The translations under genes and the position numbers were made by a program. Below are positions 41,421 through 50,786 of a stretch of DNA of 64,000 nt, one piece after another; positions within the stretch are counted from its first letter, which is position 1, and each line of letters opens with the position of its first letter. The DNA comes from Clostridia bacterium (GTDB taxonomy: Bacteria; Bacillota; Clostridia; Christensenellales; Aristaeellaceae), in the NCBI GenBank assembly GCA_017484085.1, contig JAFUTW010000014.1, forward strand, positions 1-64,000, written 5' to 3'. The notes beneath the pieces were generated by a model. The model had not been told where the DNA came from, made no database searches, and was given only the letters and a program-made list of their open reading frames with translations.

Positions 41421-43145
41421 TTACGCCAGCATCTTCTTGCAGGCTTCGACCAGCGCGTCGTTCGCCGCGTGCGCCGCCTGCTCGTCCTTGTCGTTGGTGT
41501 TGACGTAGAGCTTGATCTTGGGCTCCGTGCCGGAGGGACGGATGCAGACCCAGTCGCCGCCTTCAAGCTCGAAGTAGAGCACGTCGCTCTTGGGCAGGCC
41601 GGCCGCGGTCACGGTGCCGTCCGCAGCGGTGCGCTTGTCGGTGAGGTAGTCGCGCACGGCGAGGATCGGCTTGCCGCCCAGATCCTTGGGCGGGTTGGCG
41701 CGCAGGTTCTTCATGATCTCCTGCATCTTCGCAAGGCCGTCCTTGCCCGGCAGGGTCACGCTGACGACCTTTTCGACGTAATAGCCGTAGGTCTTGTAGA
41801 TCTCCTGCAGGATGTCGTAGAGCGTCTTGCCCTGGCTCTTTGCCCAGGCAGCCGCTTCTGCGATCAGCAGGGAGGCGTTGACGCCGTCCTTGTCGCGCAC
41901 GAAGGTGGAGCTGAGGAAGCCGTAGCTCTCTTCAAAACCGAAGAGGAAGGTATGCTCGCCGCTCTCTTCAAACTGCTGGATCTTGTTGGCGATCCACTTG
42001 AAGCCCGTCAGGGTGTCGAAGCAGACGAGGCCAAAGCTCTCCGCGATCTTGCGGGCCAGTTCCGTGGAAACGACGCTCTTGCACACCGCGCCGTCGGCGG
42101 GCAGCGTGCCCAGCGCCTTGCGGCTCTTCAGAATGTAGTAGAGCAACGTGCTGCCGATCTGGTTGCCGTTCATCAGGTAGTACTTGCCTTCGTCGTCCTT
42201 GACGGCGATGCCCACGCGGTCGCAGTCAGGGTCGGTGCCGAAGATGCAGTCCGCGCCGACTTCGTCCGCCAGCTTCATCGCCAGGGTGAAGGCCGCGGGA
42301 TCCTCGGGGTTGGGCACCTTGACGGTGGAGAAGTTCGGATCCGGGAGCTCCTGCTCCTTGACGACGTACACGTTCTCGATGCCGATCTCCTTCAGGATAC
42401 GGCGGACAGGCTTGTTGCCCGAGCCGTGGATGGGCGTGTAGACGATCTTCAGCTCCTTGCCGGCCGTCTTCATCAGTTCCGGCTGGACGGAGAGCGTGCG
42501 CTCCTGAGCGATGTAGTCGTCGTCCACTTCCTTGGCGCCGATGATGGAGAGCAGGCCCGCAGCCTTCGCCTCGGCCTCGTCCATCTCCACGGCATCCTGA
42601 TAACGGTTTGCGCGGATGCACGCGAGCACCTGATCGGCGTACTCGGGCGGCATCTGCGCGCCGTCCTCCCAGTAAACCTTGTAGCCGTTGTACTGCGGCG
42701 GGTTGTGGCTGGCCGTGATGACGATGCCCGCGATGGCGTGCAGGTGGCGCACCGCGTAGGAGAGCACCGGCACAGGGCGCAGCTCGTCAAACAGGAAAGC
42801 GTGGATGCCTTCCTTCGCCAGCACCAGTGCGGAAGCCTTGGCGAATTCCGGGCTCATCCGGCGGCTGTCATAGGCGATGACCACACCGCGCTCCTTATAG
42901 GAGGGATCGCGCGCGTTGATATAATCCGCAAAGCCCTTGGTCGCCCGGCGGACATTGTAGAGGTTCATGCGGTTCGTGCCGGCGCCCAGAACGCCGCGCA
43001 TGCCCGCCGTGCCGAAAGCCAGCTCCGTATAAAACCGGTCCTCGATCTCCTTCTCGTCACCCGCGATCGCCTTCAGTTCCGCAACCGTCGCAGCGTCGTC
43101 CGCAAACTCACGCAGCCACTTTTCGTATTCCTGACGATAGTCCAT
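41421..43145 (-). CDS. Phosphoglucomutase/phosphomannomutase, PgcA type
   Basis: A 574-residue alpha-D-phosphohexomutase. Sequence marks are LAFGTAGMRGVLGAGTNRMN at the start, the phosphoserine loop TASHNPPQYNGYKVYW, metal loop DPDCDRVGIAV, sugar loop GFEESYGF and phosphate loop RPSGTEPKIKLY. It interconverts glucose-6-phosphate and glucose-1-phosphate for polysaccharide precursors and glycogen. The ATG at 43143-43145 has AGGAGGAG upstream. It has its own promoter with a T-flanked GCCGG-CCGGC hairpin in the leader. Confidence 0.95.
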   Translation of the reverse strand: MDYRQEYEKWLREFADDAATVAELKAIAGDEKEIEDRFYTELAFGTAGMRGVLGAGTNRMNLYNVRRATKGFADYINARDPSYKERGVVIAYDSRRMSPEFAKASALVLAKEGIHAFLFDELRPVPVLSYAVRHLHAIAGIVITASHNPPQYNGYKVYWEDGAQMPPEYADQVLACIRANRYQDAVEMDEAEAKAAGLLSIIGAKEVDDDYIAQERTLSVQPELMKTAGKELKIVYTPIHGSGNKPVRRILKEIGIENVYVVKEQELPDPNFSTVKVPNPEDPAAFTLAMKLADEVGADCIFGTDPDCDRVGIAVKDDEGKYYLMNGNQIGSTLLYYILKSRKALGTLPADGAVCKSVVSTELARKIAESFGLVCFDTLTGFKWIANKIQQFEESGEHTFLFGFEESYGFLSSTFVRDKDGVNASLLIAEAAAWAKSQGKTLYDILQEIYKTYGYYVEKVVSVTLPGKDGLAKMQEIMKNLRANPPKDLGGKPILAVRDYLTDKRTAADGTVTAAGLPKSDVLYFELEGGDWVCIRPSGTEPKIKLYVNTNDKDEQAAHAANDALVEACKKMLA

Positions 43146-43198
43146 GGTCCTCTCCTCCTGTTTTTTCCCGCCGGTCATCCGGCTTTTTTTCACACTCT

Positions 43199-43227
43199 AT
43201 TATATAGCACGGGATTCATTTTTTAAA
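43199..43227 (-). promoter_or_regulatory. Promoter of the phosphoglucomutase gene
   Basis: TTTAAA and perfect TATAAT on the minus strand, 17 bases apart, 54 bases before the ATG. A small GCCGG-TCAT-CCGGC hairpin (43170-43183) lies in the transcribed leader. Confidence 0.72.
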
Positions 43228-43253
43228 GAGGAAATCCAAAAAGAGAAAAGCCC

Positions 43254-43273
43254 TTGCAGCGCAAGCGCTGCAA
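43254..43273 (-). terminator. Terminator at the end of the AT-rich cassette
   Basis: A perfect 9-bp stem TTGCAGCGC with a two-base loop, then a T-rich tract on the minus strand. It directly follows the phosphoesterase-tail remnant, 24 bases after its stop. Confidence 0.75.
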
Positions 43274-43296
43274 AAGCTTTGTTTCTGTTCAGGCCA

Positions 43297-43411
43297 TTAT
43301 TTCAAATAGAGTGTGCAGGTTTCCCGTCTTTGGGAGAGATAGTCGTCCGGCAGTTTATAAAACATGCTTTTCAGCCTCAGAGCTTCTAAAGGAATTCTCC
43401 TTTTCAAATCA
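43297..43411 (-). pseudogene. Remnant of a metallophosphoesterase C-terminus
   Basis: The last codons read KLPDDYLSQRRETCTLYLK and a stop. This matches the tail KLMPDDYLAKERENYTLEL of the intact phosphoesterase whose stop lies at 46845, and the DNA is similar too (CATCCGGCATCAGCTTATA versus CGTCCGGCAGTTTATA). No start codon or ribosome site fits, and upstream the frame runs into the end of the membrane protein. It looks like the left-over 3' end of a related gene, left when the AT-rich cassette was acquired. Confidence 0.55.
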
Positions 43412-44865
43412 TTAATTGTCTGCTCTCTTCTCTGAAACCCAATGCTCTGCAACCGGCAAAAACATGCCAACGAGAATAATTTCGTAACTGACAGATTGTC
43501 TTGGATGGGATTCCCAAAAAACATAGAACAGCAAAGCTCCTAAGAAATATATCAAAAGAGCAGTCTCCACTTCTGAATATCTTTTCCAGGATATGATTAT
43601 GCCTAAAAGGATAAAGAGAAAAAGCGCGTTATTGTATGCTTGCATATAAGACTTAAAAAGCGCAGCTTTGTCTCCAACAAGGAAATGTTTGATATGGCTG
43701 TCTCCCGTCGTCTGCCATGTATAGCGTTCATAGTTTTTTCTCCTTCAGTCCAAACATTTTCCTCTTTTGCCAATATCAACCTAATATTACCGAGAATCCC
43801 ATTTGTTCTAATCCTATTAATCCACACTTCTTTCGTTGCTTGTATTCGCTCTTCTTTTGTTGAAAAACTCTTCGTAAAATCCACATCTGGGCCAAAGTAT
43901 GTCCCACTTGTTTCCTTATTTGCCCCCATCATCAAATAGTGGGTCACAGGGATTTCTGTATCTCTTGTTTCGAACGGTATATGATAATGATACAGTGGAA
44001 TCCAAATAATAGAGAAAATCAGCGCTCCAATAACACAAAAAACTATACTCCGGATGAACGCTTTGAGTTTACGGTAAATTACCAATGTTAGTACGATGCT
44101 GATTATAATAAAGCAACTGGTAACTCGAACTTTGGTCGCAAACGCCAATAGGAATCCACCAAGTACTAGATGAAGTCTCTTGAACTTCGTATCTTCCGAA
44201 AGTCCCCACACCATATGAGATAATCCTGCAACAGTAAACGCCATCGAAACGGTATCTGTATAATAGTATGATGCATAAGCGATACAGACAGGATTTGCAA
44301 GAACAAAAAGCATTACGTAAATTGCCGTTTCCTTCTTAGTAACCCTGATTAGAATTCGATATGCATTCACATACATCCAAAGAAGCAATAACACATTCCA
44401 TAAACCGCCTGTCAGTAGATCGTCATTGGCTCCTATGACTCTACCCGTTTTAAACACCCAATATATCAAAATACCCAGAGGTATATTATTGGTGCAACTT
44501 CCAAAGTAAGCCTGATCAGTAAACTCGTGAAGCCCTTCATCTAACAAGTACCCTGCTTCATCAATGATATGTGACAAGTCCACAGTTGGCAACAGGCGCA
44601 TTTTAAAAGCAATATGAAACTCCAATAACACAATACCAGACATGACCATGAACAAAATGATCTCATTTTGCTTTAATGTCAACTTTGCCATCTTTTTCCC
44701 AATCCACAAATATGATGCTAAACAGATTACTGTGAGTATCAGTGTAAGCGCTATTCTATCAGAGTGTACACGAAAAGGGTAATTAATAGAAGCAAACAAC
44801 AGATACGCTGACGCTATCAAACCAATCATCTTCATGAAACGAATTGCCAATGAAGATCGCTCCAT
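43412..44865 (-). pseudogene. Polytopic membrane protein, glycosyltransferase-like, interrupted by a -1 frameshift
   Basis: From the ATG at 44863-44865 (AGGAGG upstream, TAATG overlap with the previous gene) a frame encodes a GT-C-like membrane protein with about ten helices. It includes SHIIDEAGYLLDEGL in the acidic loop position. At a run of six A (minus strand; T6 at 43734-43739) the frame departs. The second frame then continues the protein sensibly, NYERYTWQTTGDSHIKHFLV, to two more helices and a stop at 43412. One more A, or a -1 slip on A6-C, would restore about 484 residues. Without it the product ends after about 40 unrelated residues at 43603. AT-rich composition marks it as foreign. 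Confidence 0.75.
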
Positions 44866-46775
44866 TATATCCTCCTGTTCTCCCTCTGTTCGTTACTCTT
44901 TAACGTGCTGACAAGTAAAATAAAAGGCAGCACCATACAAATCGGGAACAGATACCGGAAATAGCTGCCAGATGTCGGTCCCAACAGATTGATGATCTCT
45001 TGAAAAAGCGGAATAACAGCAATAGTAACTTTTTTTCTTTTTGCGAGTAAACAGCCAAAAATAGTAAGTGGTATCCATAAGTATAAGGCTGCACTTAAAA
45101 AGATATTCAGCAAGGGGAGACGCCATATTCCTTCACGGACCGTTTCCAACGCTCTCGCCGGTGCTGCGAAAGCTGCTGGCTGTCTGAACGCTGCATCCAA
45201 TGGTTTCAAAAAACGGTTAGCCCTTTCGATTTCACCTGAAGTATTCTGATAGCTATACAGATTGCTCGTGAGTCTAGGCGTTGGGTAGAAGTAATTGTAT
45301 TTCCACTCCATAAAAGCATCTAAATATACACCCGGGTGTTTCTTGAACATCTTGCCCCAACAGAACAGATACTGCATAACTTCCTTCCGTGTGCACGACT
45401 GCCGGAAACTGCTTTTGACAGAATCAGCAAGCGTCGGTGTGTATCGCTCCGCAAGGTGTTCATAATCGACGACAGCGTTGATCGTCTTTTCTTCCTCTTG
45501 CGATACATCCTCCGGAAACAGCTTGACATAACGCGCCGTTTGCTGTAGTGGAACCGACAACGCTTCCCTGATACTTCCCGGCGATACTCGCAGCGCAGGA
45601 AGTACAGCATGATTCCATACAGCCACGAAGCAAAATATGCCCGATAAATAAAGAAGGACCTCCTTCCTTGTTTGCTTGTTCATCAACAGTTCAATAAGAC
45701 AGAAGCCAAACAGTATATACTTTCCTTCATTTCGAAACAGTATAACACCCGCTGTTGAAACAAGCACCCCTGACAGGCAAAGGCGGCTGGGAACACTTTT
45801 CCACGAATAGACACAGGTGAGCCACAGCAGGAGAAAGCCGGAATAGATTACGTCTTTCGTAACCAGATTTACAAAATTGCATAGTCTGGGATGTAATGCA
45901 AAGTACAGGACATAAAGAACCGCAATTCTTTCTTTAACCCCGCTTTTGATCAGCAAAGCTGTCGATAAAGAAATGGTAAGGATGAGAAAGGCTGTCTGTA
46001 CTATAACATACAGCATCAATCCTGCGTTCCACGACGAAAAAAGCCGTTTTCCAAGATTAACACAGGCTGTCAACAACAACGTATGCATAACCGGATGATG
46101 GTTGCTGAGACGGCTGCCCTCATAAATAATCCGGTTATAGGGTGAGAATGCATTTACATTGAATCCGTCTGCCATCTGATAAGCAGCGTCTCCGGACAGC
46201 AACGCGGGGTAATTCATAACAATCCATGGGAGATACGCTATCAGAAGGGTAACCACACAGATTTGCACCGGGTGTTCTATCAATGCCACAGTATACTTGT
46301 GTATGATACCAGTTCTTTTGCACTGAACAGGGCAGTCTGTTCTGTTCCAAATCAGTGCGTTCCAGTCTGTTATACAAACAATCAGCAACAACCGCCTAAA
46401 AAGAACAGCAAAACCAACCAACTTGATAACCGTTTTGATTCTTGCTGCAGTTCCACCAAACAGGCTTAACGTTCCAAAGCTTTCATAAGCCGCCCCAACA
46501 ACTGTCATACCAGAGAAGAACAAAGCGAATACAAACGCTGTCCTTTTCATTCGCTTTGTCGATTTGTCTTCTGTTTTTCCTGTCTTTTCAAAAAGAAAAA
46601 ACAATGCTGTAAACAGAATACTATGCAGCAGCAAATCCACATTAAACAGTTCGCTTATATTATGAAGCAGGCTTGCAAAGCCTGCTTCTGTGATCTCCTG
46701 ATAATCGTTTTTAACTGCCAATGAAAGAAGGACGATTATCGCAGATAACAGAGAACCCTTTCTTCCCTTTTGCAT
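44865..46775 (-). CDS. Large polytopic membrane protein, DUF6020-like, probable surface glycosyltransferase
   Basis: A 636-residue protein with about thirteen helices. I recognise the general pattern of the DUF6020/GT-C-like group from NYPALLSGDAAYQMADGFN and SNHHPVMHTLLL, an acidic and His-rich loop likely at the active site, and HPRLCNFVNLVTKDVIY. The preferred ATG (46773-46775) has GGGGG seven bases upstream; an earlier in-frame ATG lacks a site. It is markedly AT-rich relative to the flanks, as is the next gene, with which it is translationally coupled. Probably adds or moves a sugar on a surface polymer. Confidence 0.75.
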   Translation of the reverse strand: MQKGRKGSLLSAIIVLLSLAVKNDYQEITEAGFASLLHNISELFNVDLLLHSILFTALFFLFEKTGKTEDKSTKRMKRTAFVFALFFSGMTVVGAAYESFGTLSLFGGTAARIKTVIKLVGFAVLFRRLLLIVCITDWNALIWNRTDCPVQCKRTGIIHKYTVALIEHPVQICVVTLLIAYLPWIVMNYPALLSGDAAYQMADGFNVNAFSPYNRIIYEGSRLSNHHPVMHTLLLTACVNLGKRLFSSWNAGLMLYVIVQTAFLILTISLSTALLIKSGVKERIAVLYVLYFALHPRLCNFVNLVTKDVIYSGFLLLWLTCVYSWKSVPSRLCLSGVLVSTAGVILFRNEGKYILFGFCLIELLMNKQTRKEVLLYLSGIFCFVAVWNHAVLPALRVSPGSIREALSVPLQQTARYVKLFPEDVSQEEEKTINAVVDYEHLAERYTPTLADSVKSSFRQSCTRKEVMQYLFCWGKMFKKHPGVYLDAFMEWKYNYFYPTPRLTSNLYSYQNTSGEIERANRFLKPLDAAFRQPAAFAAPARALETVREGIWRLPLLNIFLSAALYLWIPLTIFGCLLAKRKKVTIAVIPLFQEIINLLGPTSGSYFRYLFPICMVLPFILLVSTLKSNEQRENRRI

Positions 46776-46844
46776 TTGTTTTCCCCCTGCAATAATGCCA
46801 ATTCTTAAAATCATCTGTTCTGGACTTCAACTGCAAAAACTGAT

Positions 46845-48692
46845 CTAATTTTCGCTATTCAGCTCCAGTGTGTAATTTTCTCTCTCCTTCGCCAAATAAT
46901 CATCCGGCATCAGCTTATATGCTTTTATGCCTTTTGCCGAAAGTATCGTCGGACCGCTGTCCTCATTCCCGTACCATCCCATACGTGAGAAAAACACCCG
47001 ATCCTCATAAATCATCGCATATCCGCAGGTGCTCATGGTACTGGCAGGATTATCTCCAAGATAACCCACGTATCCTGCATTCATATAAATAAAATTCAGC
47101 ACGTGTCTCGTATAGTGAGTCGTCTTGTTTTCACCCTCTACTGGTGCCGGTATCAGAATCTCATCACCGGGGGCTAAAAAACTGCTCCCGCCTCCGATAC
47201 TGCTGTCTCCCAACCCCGCATGATCATGTCCATAGAGGAAGATGATATTCAAGTCTTTTCCCGCTTCATTCAGCACATCGAAAAAAGCTTTGCTATAAAC
47301 GTTATCGCCGCTGACTGTTATTTCGGTAAAATGCAGCGGTACATGTGTGGCGATAAAAATCGGCCGTGTTTCTCCTGCCTCAATTAAGCCGTCCAGACAC
47401 TCTTTCAGCAATGCCGCTGACTGCTCTACTGTCTCTTTAGCCCCGGGCCATGAAGTCTGTCTGAAGGGATTTGCCGTCTGCGTATTCATTACGTAGACGA
47501 GGCAGGCACCGTAGTCGTGCAGGCCGTCTTCTGCAAAATCCCCTTCATCCCTGTCGTGGTTTCCTTGGACGAAGAGGAGGCTCTTGCGCGGGCTGAAACC
47601 ATAGAAGAAATCCTCCAGGTAAACCGTGATCTCCTCCAGGAATTCAACCACAGACGCCCCGTAATTGCTGCCGCCTTCATGGAAGTAGTCCCCGCAGAAG
47701 AGCACCAGGCTGGGCGTGATCTGTGCGTCGTCAAAGGCGCCCAGAAGCACCGGGAAGACGTATTTCGCATCCACGTTTTCGTTAAGCTGGTAATCGGATG
47801 CGGTCATGACGACGGCCAGCGGCACATCCATCGGCTGAGGCGCGCTCCACTCAGAGGCGCAGATCGTTTTCTTCTCCTTCGCGTATACGCTGCGGATGCG
47901 GCAAAAGTAATTGCCCGGCCGCTTTTCCACGTCCACGGTCAGCTCCGTCTTTTTGCGTCCGGAAAGCTTATGGAGCTCAGAGTCGGCAAAGTCGGCCGTC
48001 TTTGAAACCTGAACCTCGTAACCGGTCGCGCCGCCGCACTCCTGCCAGGAGAGCTCTGCCTCCTTCACGTTTCCGGAGAAAATCCTGGTGAACGTCGGCT
48101 GCTCCGGCATCACGGTCAGCCGCACTTTGCAGCTGGCCCGTTTATAATTTGTGGTCGCCGGCGCCGATACCGTCAGGTTGGCCACGCCGGTAAAGCCCGC
48201 TTTGATGCGGATGACGCCCGACTTTGTCACGGTGATGCCGGACGCATTGCAGGAGACGGTCAGCTTCGCGTCGCCGGTCTGCTCCGCCTCCAGCGCCACT
48301 TCGCGCTTTTCGCCGCTGTAAGCAAGGACCATGTCCTCGGCAAAGAGTTCATTCTCCGCCCGGCGGATCGTGAACTGCTTCTGCGCCTTGCCCTGGTAGC
48401 CGCCGATCCCTTCGATCCGGATGCTTGCCTTGCCCGCGTCCGTGTTCTTAGCGTAGGTGACGGTATAGTCGATACCCTCCGCGAGCGTCTCGCCCTTATA
48501 GGTCACCGTCACGCCGGGCGTGCATTCCTCGCCGGTATACGTGTACTCCGTCTGCTCCAGCGTGATCTTCGCGTTTTTGACAGATGGCAGCCGGCTCTTT
48601 GCGGTTGCCGCCAGCGCAGGGGAAGATACTAACAGTGCAAACATCAAACAGAGTACCGCCAGAATCCGGCTGACTCCCCGCACTCCGCTCAC
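46845..48692 (-). CDS. Exported metallophosphoesterase with N-terminal Ig-like and FnIII-like domains
   Basis: A 615-residue secreted protein with a signal peptide (about 1-29, ending ALAA). Residues about 38-200 are beta-rich, like bacterial surface repeat modules (GIDYTVTYAKNTDAGKASI), then an FnIII-like segment (about 205-290). A calcineurin-like phosphoesterase (about 295-570) has GDYFHEG, GNHDRDEGD, THVPLHF and YGHDHAG. The first metal motif is SDYQ instead of DxH. The GTG start has GGAGGG. The 3' third (below about 47,500) is AT-richer than the 5' part, so the gene may be a chimera. No sortase signal is seen. Confidence 0.88.
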   Translation of the reverse strand: MSGVRGVSRILAVLCLMFALLVSSPALAATAKSRLPSVKNAKITLEQTEYTYTGEECTPGVTVTYKGETLAEGIDYTVTYAKNTDAGKASIRIEGIGGYQGKAQKQFTIRRAENELFAEDMVLAYSGEKREVALEAEQTGDAKLTVSCNASGITVTKSGVIRIKAGFTGVANLTVSAPATTNYKRASCKVRLTVMPEQPTFTRIFSGNVKEAELSWQECGGATGYEVQVSKTADFADSELHKLSGRKKTELTVDVEKRPGNYFCRIRSVYAKEKKTICASEWSAPQPMDVPLAVVMTASDYQLNENVDAKYVFPVLLGAFDDAQITPSLVLFCGDYFHEGGSNYGASVVEFLEEITVYLEDFFYGFSPRKSLLFVQGNHDRDEGDFAEDGLHDYGACLVYVMNTQTANPFRQTSWPGAKETVEQSAALLKECLDGLIEAGETRPIFIATHVPLHFTEITVSGDNVYSKAFFDVLNEAGKDLNIIFLYGHDHAGLGDSSIGGGSSFLAPGDEILIPAPVEGENKTTHYTRHVLNFIYMNAGYVGYLGDNPASTMSTCGYAMIYEDRVFFSRMGWYGNEDSGPTILSAKGIKAYKLMPDDYLAKERENYTLELNSEN

Positions 48693-48711
48693 GCCATTGC
48701 CCTCCTGTCTC

Positions 48712-49335
48712 TTACTCTCCGTAGAGTTCCTGCAGCAGACCGATCAGCGCCGCTGCCGTATCCTTGTTTTTGCTGTGCTCCAGCACCGCGAGAACGGTAC
48801 CCTCCGGATCATTGCCGAAGGCAGAGAGCCCTTTCAGCCCTCCGGCCTGTATGCCGTAAACGCCATTGCCGTCCCAGCCCTTCAGCGCATCCCCGCCGGC
48901 GGTGAAAACGCCGGCCTCCGCGTACGCGGAGAGATCCGCCAGTGCGGCGGAAGGGCCTTCCGTGCCGCAGAGGCGGTTGTACTCCTCCACAGAGAGCAGC
49001 AGCAGATCGCCTTCGCCTGCACCGATATAGGTCATGTACTGCATCCTCGCGTACATATCGTCGCGTGCCAGGTTGATCGAAACGACCGTCAGTTCCTCCT
49101 GCTCCGGACACCGCTCCTTCAGCGCCGGCCAGAGCGCCTGCTGCAGTGCGTCTCCCTGCACCGCGCCGTTGGTCACGTAAAAGGACAGCTTTTTCTCTGC
49201 CGGCGGCCTGTACCTCGTCATGTCGAAGAGCATGGAGATGCCCATCGCGCAGAGCGCAGCGGCCAGCGCATATTTCCACCAGCTGTAGGCAAAGTGATTC
49301 TTCACCCGGGAGCGGGTCAGCCTGCCGCTTTGCAC
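48712..49335 (-). CDS. Membrane-anchored protein of unknown function
   Basis: A 207-residue protein. After about 20 residues (VKNHFAYSWWKY) comes one membrane helix (about 24-42), then a globular extracytoplasmic domain with ENLARDD- and GAGEGDLLLLSVEEYNRL-like stretches. No catalytic motif was recognised. The start chosen is GTG at 49333-49335 with GGAGG eight bases before; another GTG five codons upstream is less well placed. It lies between the DUF815 ATPase and the phosphoesterase, probably in the same operon. Confidence 0.65.
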   Translation of the reverse strand: MQSGRLTRSRVKNHFAYSWWKYALAAALCAMGISMLFDMTRYRPPAEKKLSFYVTNGAVQGDALQQALWPALKERCPEQEELTVVSINLARDDMYARMQYMTYIGAGEGDLLLLSVEEYNRLCGTEGPSAALADLSAYAEAGVFTAGGDALKGWDGNGVYGIQAGGLKGLSAFGNDPEGTVLAVLEHSKNKDTAAALIGLLQELYGE

Positions 49336-49383
49336 AAGTATCGCCTCCACATCCTGCCGACTGCCCGAAGCGCCGCTCCGAAG

Positions 49384-50724
49384 TTATGCTTCTTCAGGCT
49401 TCTCCGGCTCTGATCCGGCCGCTTCGTCTTCATCCTTCACCCGCTCGCCGATAATAAAATCGACGAACTGTCTGGCGATCCTGGGGCTGCGCCCCGCGCG
49501 GGAAACAGACCAGGCGCGCGCACGCGCCTCCGTCTCCTCCCATTCGCCCTCCCAGCCCCTCGCCTCCAGCAGGCGGCGGCAGATAGTGAAGTACTCTTCC
49601 AGGGAAGGCTCCAGGAAGGTGAGCCGCAGATCGAAGCGGTCCGCCAGGGAGAACTTTTCCTCCAGCGTATCCCGCTCGTTAACGTCGTCCTGCCGCTCGG
49701 AGAAGCGCTGGCGCACGATATTGCGCCGGTTGCTGGTTGCGTAGACGACGACGTTGCCCGGCCGCGCCTCCAGCCCGCCCTCCAGCACCGTCTTGAGTGC
49801 CGTATACTCCGGGCAGGAGTCATTGAAGGCCAGATCGTCCACAAAGACGATGAATTTGCACGGCTGCGTGCGCAGGCACGCGAAGATCGCCGGGAGATTG
49901 GTGAGATGTGCGGGCTGTACCTCGACGATCCGCAGGCCTTCCTGCCAGAAATCGTTGAGCAGCGCCTTGACCGTCGCGCTCTTGCCCGTACCCTTGTCGC
50001 CGTAGAGCAGGATGTTGCACGCAGGCCTTCCCTCCAGCAGGCGGCGCGTATTCTCGATGAGCGCGCTGCGCTGCTCTTCGTAGAGCACCAGATCCTCGAG
50101 CCGGATGGGATCCGGCTGGGAGACGCCGCGCAGGCCCATGGGGTGTGCCGCGTCGACACCAGTCCATGTGCAGCCGGGGTAGCGCGCAAAGATGCCCGTT
50201 CCGTGGCGGCGGAAGAACTCTGCCACGCGCTGCGCGCCCTCGCGGGTCAGAAGTTCCGAATCCAGCCGCGGGTCCGTCTGTTCCCCGCCAAGGACGGGCT
50301 CCCACACCGGCAGGCGCACCGCTGTGCCGCCGGACATTCCCGCGCGCTCGCACAGCAGCAGGAACATCGCGGGCTCGATCGCCGTCAGGCGCCCCAAGCA
50401 CTCCAGGTCATGGGACATAGCGCTCATCAGGCTGTAAGGGAGTTCGCCCCCCGCCGCGCACAGCGCAGCCGCCGGACTCTCCTCAAAGAGCACCGCCTCC
50501 AGCGCCTCCCGCACAAAGCCGCCGCGGCCCTGGGCCGCAGCCGCCAGCCAGGCGTTGTACGTCCTGCAGTACGCATCGGTGATATCCTCTTGCGAGCTGC
50601 GGTCATCCACACAGGCGACACACAGATCGGTCAGCGCTTCGATGGCGGGATTGTCCAGCACATGACGCAGCGCCGTCATACAGGAAAGATCCAGCAACAG
50701 GGTCCTCAGTTCGTTCAAATCCAT
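49384..50724 (-). CDS. AAA ATPase, DUF815 family
   Basis: A 446-residue P-loop ATPase. The N-terminal 200 residues are helical. The ATPase core begins near residue 230 with NILLYGDKGTGKSATVKALLND (Walker A), then FIVFVDDLAFND (Walker B), VVVYATSNRRNIVRQRF (sensor) and a winged C-terminal part. DUF815 proteins are widespread, and their role is unknown. The C-terminus is acidic (EDEAAGSEPEKPEEA). ATG with GGGAGG. It follows argS by 62 bases. Confidence 0.9.
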   Translation of the reverse strand: MDLNELRTLLLDLSCMTALRHVLDNPAIEALTDLCVACVDDRSSQEDITDAYCRTYNAWLAAAAQGRGGFVREALEAVLFEESPAAALCAAGGELPYSLMSAMSHDLECLGRLTAIEPAMFLLLCERAGMSGGTAVRLPVWEPVLGGEQTDPRLDSELLTREGAQRVAEFFRRHGTGIFARYPGCTWTGVDAAHPMGLRGVSQPDPIRLEDLVLYEEQRSALIENTRRLLEGRPACNILLYGDKGTGKSATVKALLNDFWQEGLRIVEVQPAHLTNLPAIFACLRTQPCKFIVFVDDLAFNDSCPEYTALKTVLEGGLEARPGNVVVYATSNRRNIVRQRFSERQDDVNERDTLEEKFSLADRFDLRLTFLEPSLEEYFTICRRLLEARGWEGEWEETEARARAWSVSRAGRSPRIARQFVDFIIGERVKDEDEAAGSEPEKPEEA

Positions 50725-50786
50725 CTGCTCTTCCTCCCTTTATCTCCCGGTCCCGGCGGTTTGCTCCGCCGGATGTTTGCGTCCTG

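Noticed and set aside
43170-43190. GCCGG-CCGGC hairpin with T7 as a plus-strand terminator
   Set aside because: No plus-strand gene ends nearby; it is in the transcribed leader of the phosphoglucomutase gene, so its role is unclear.
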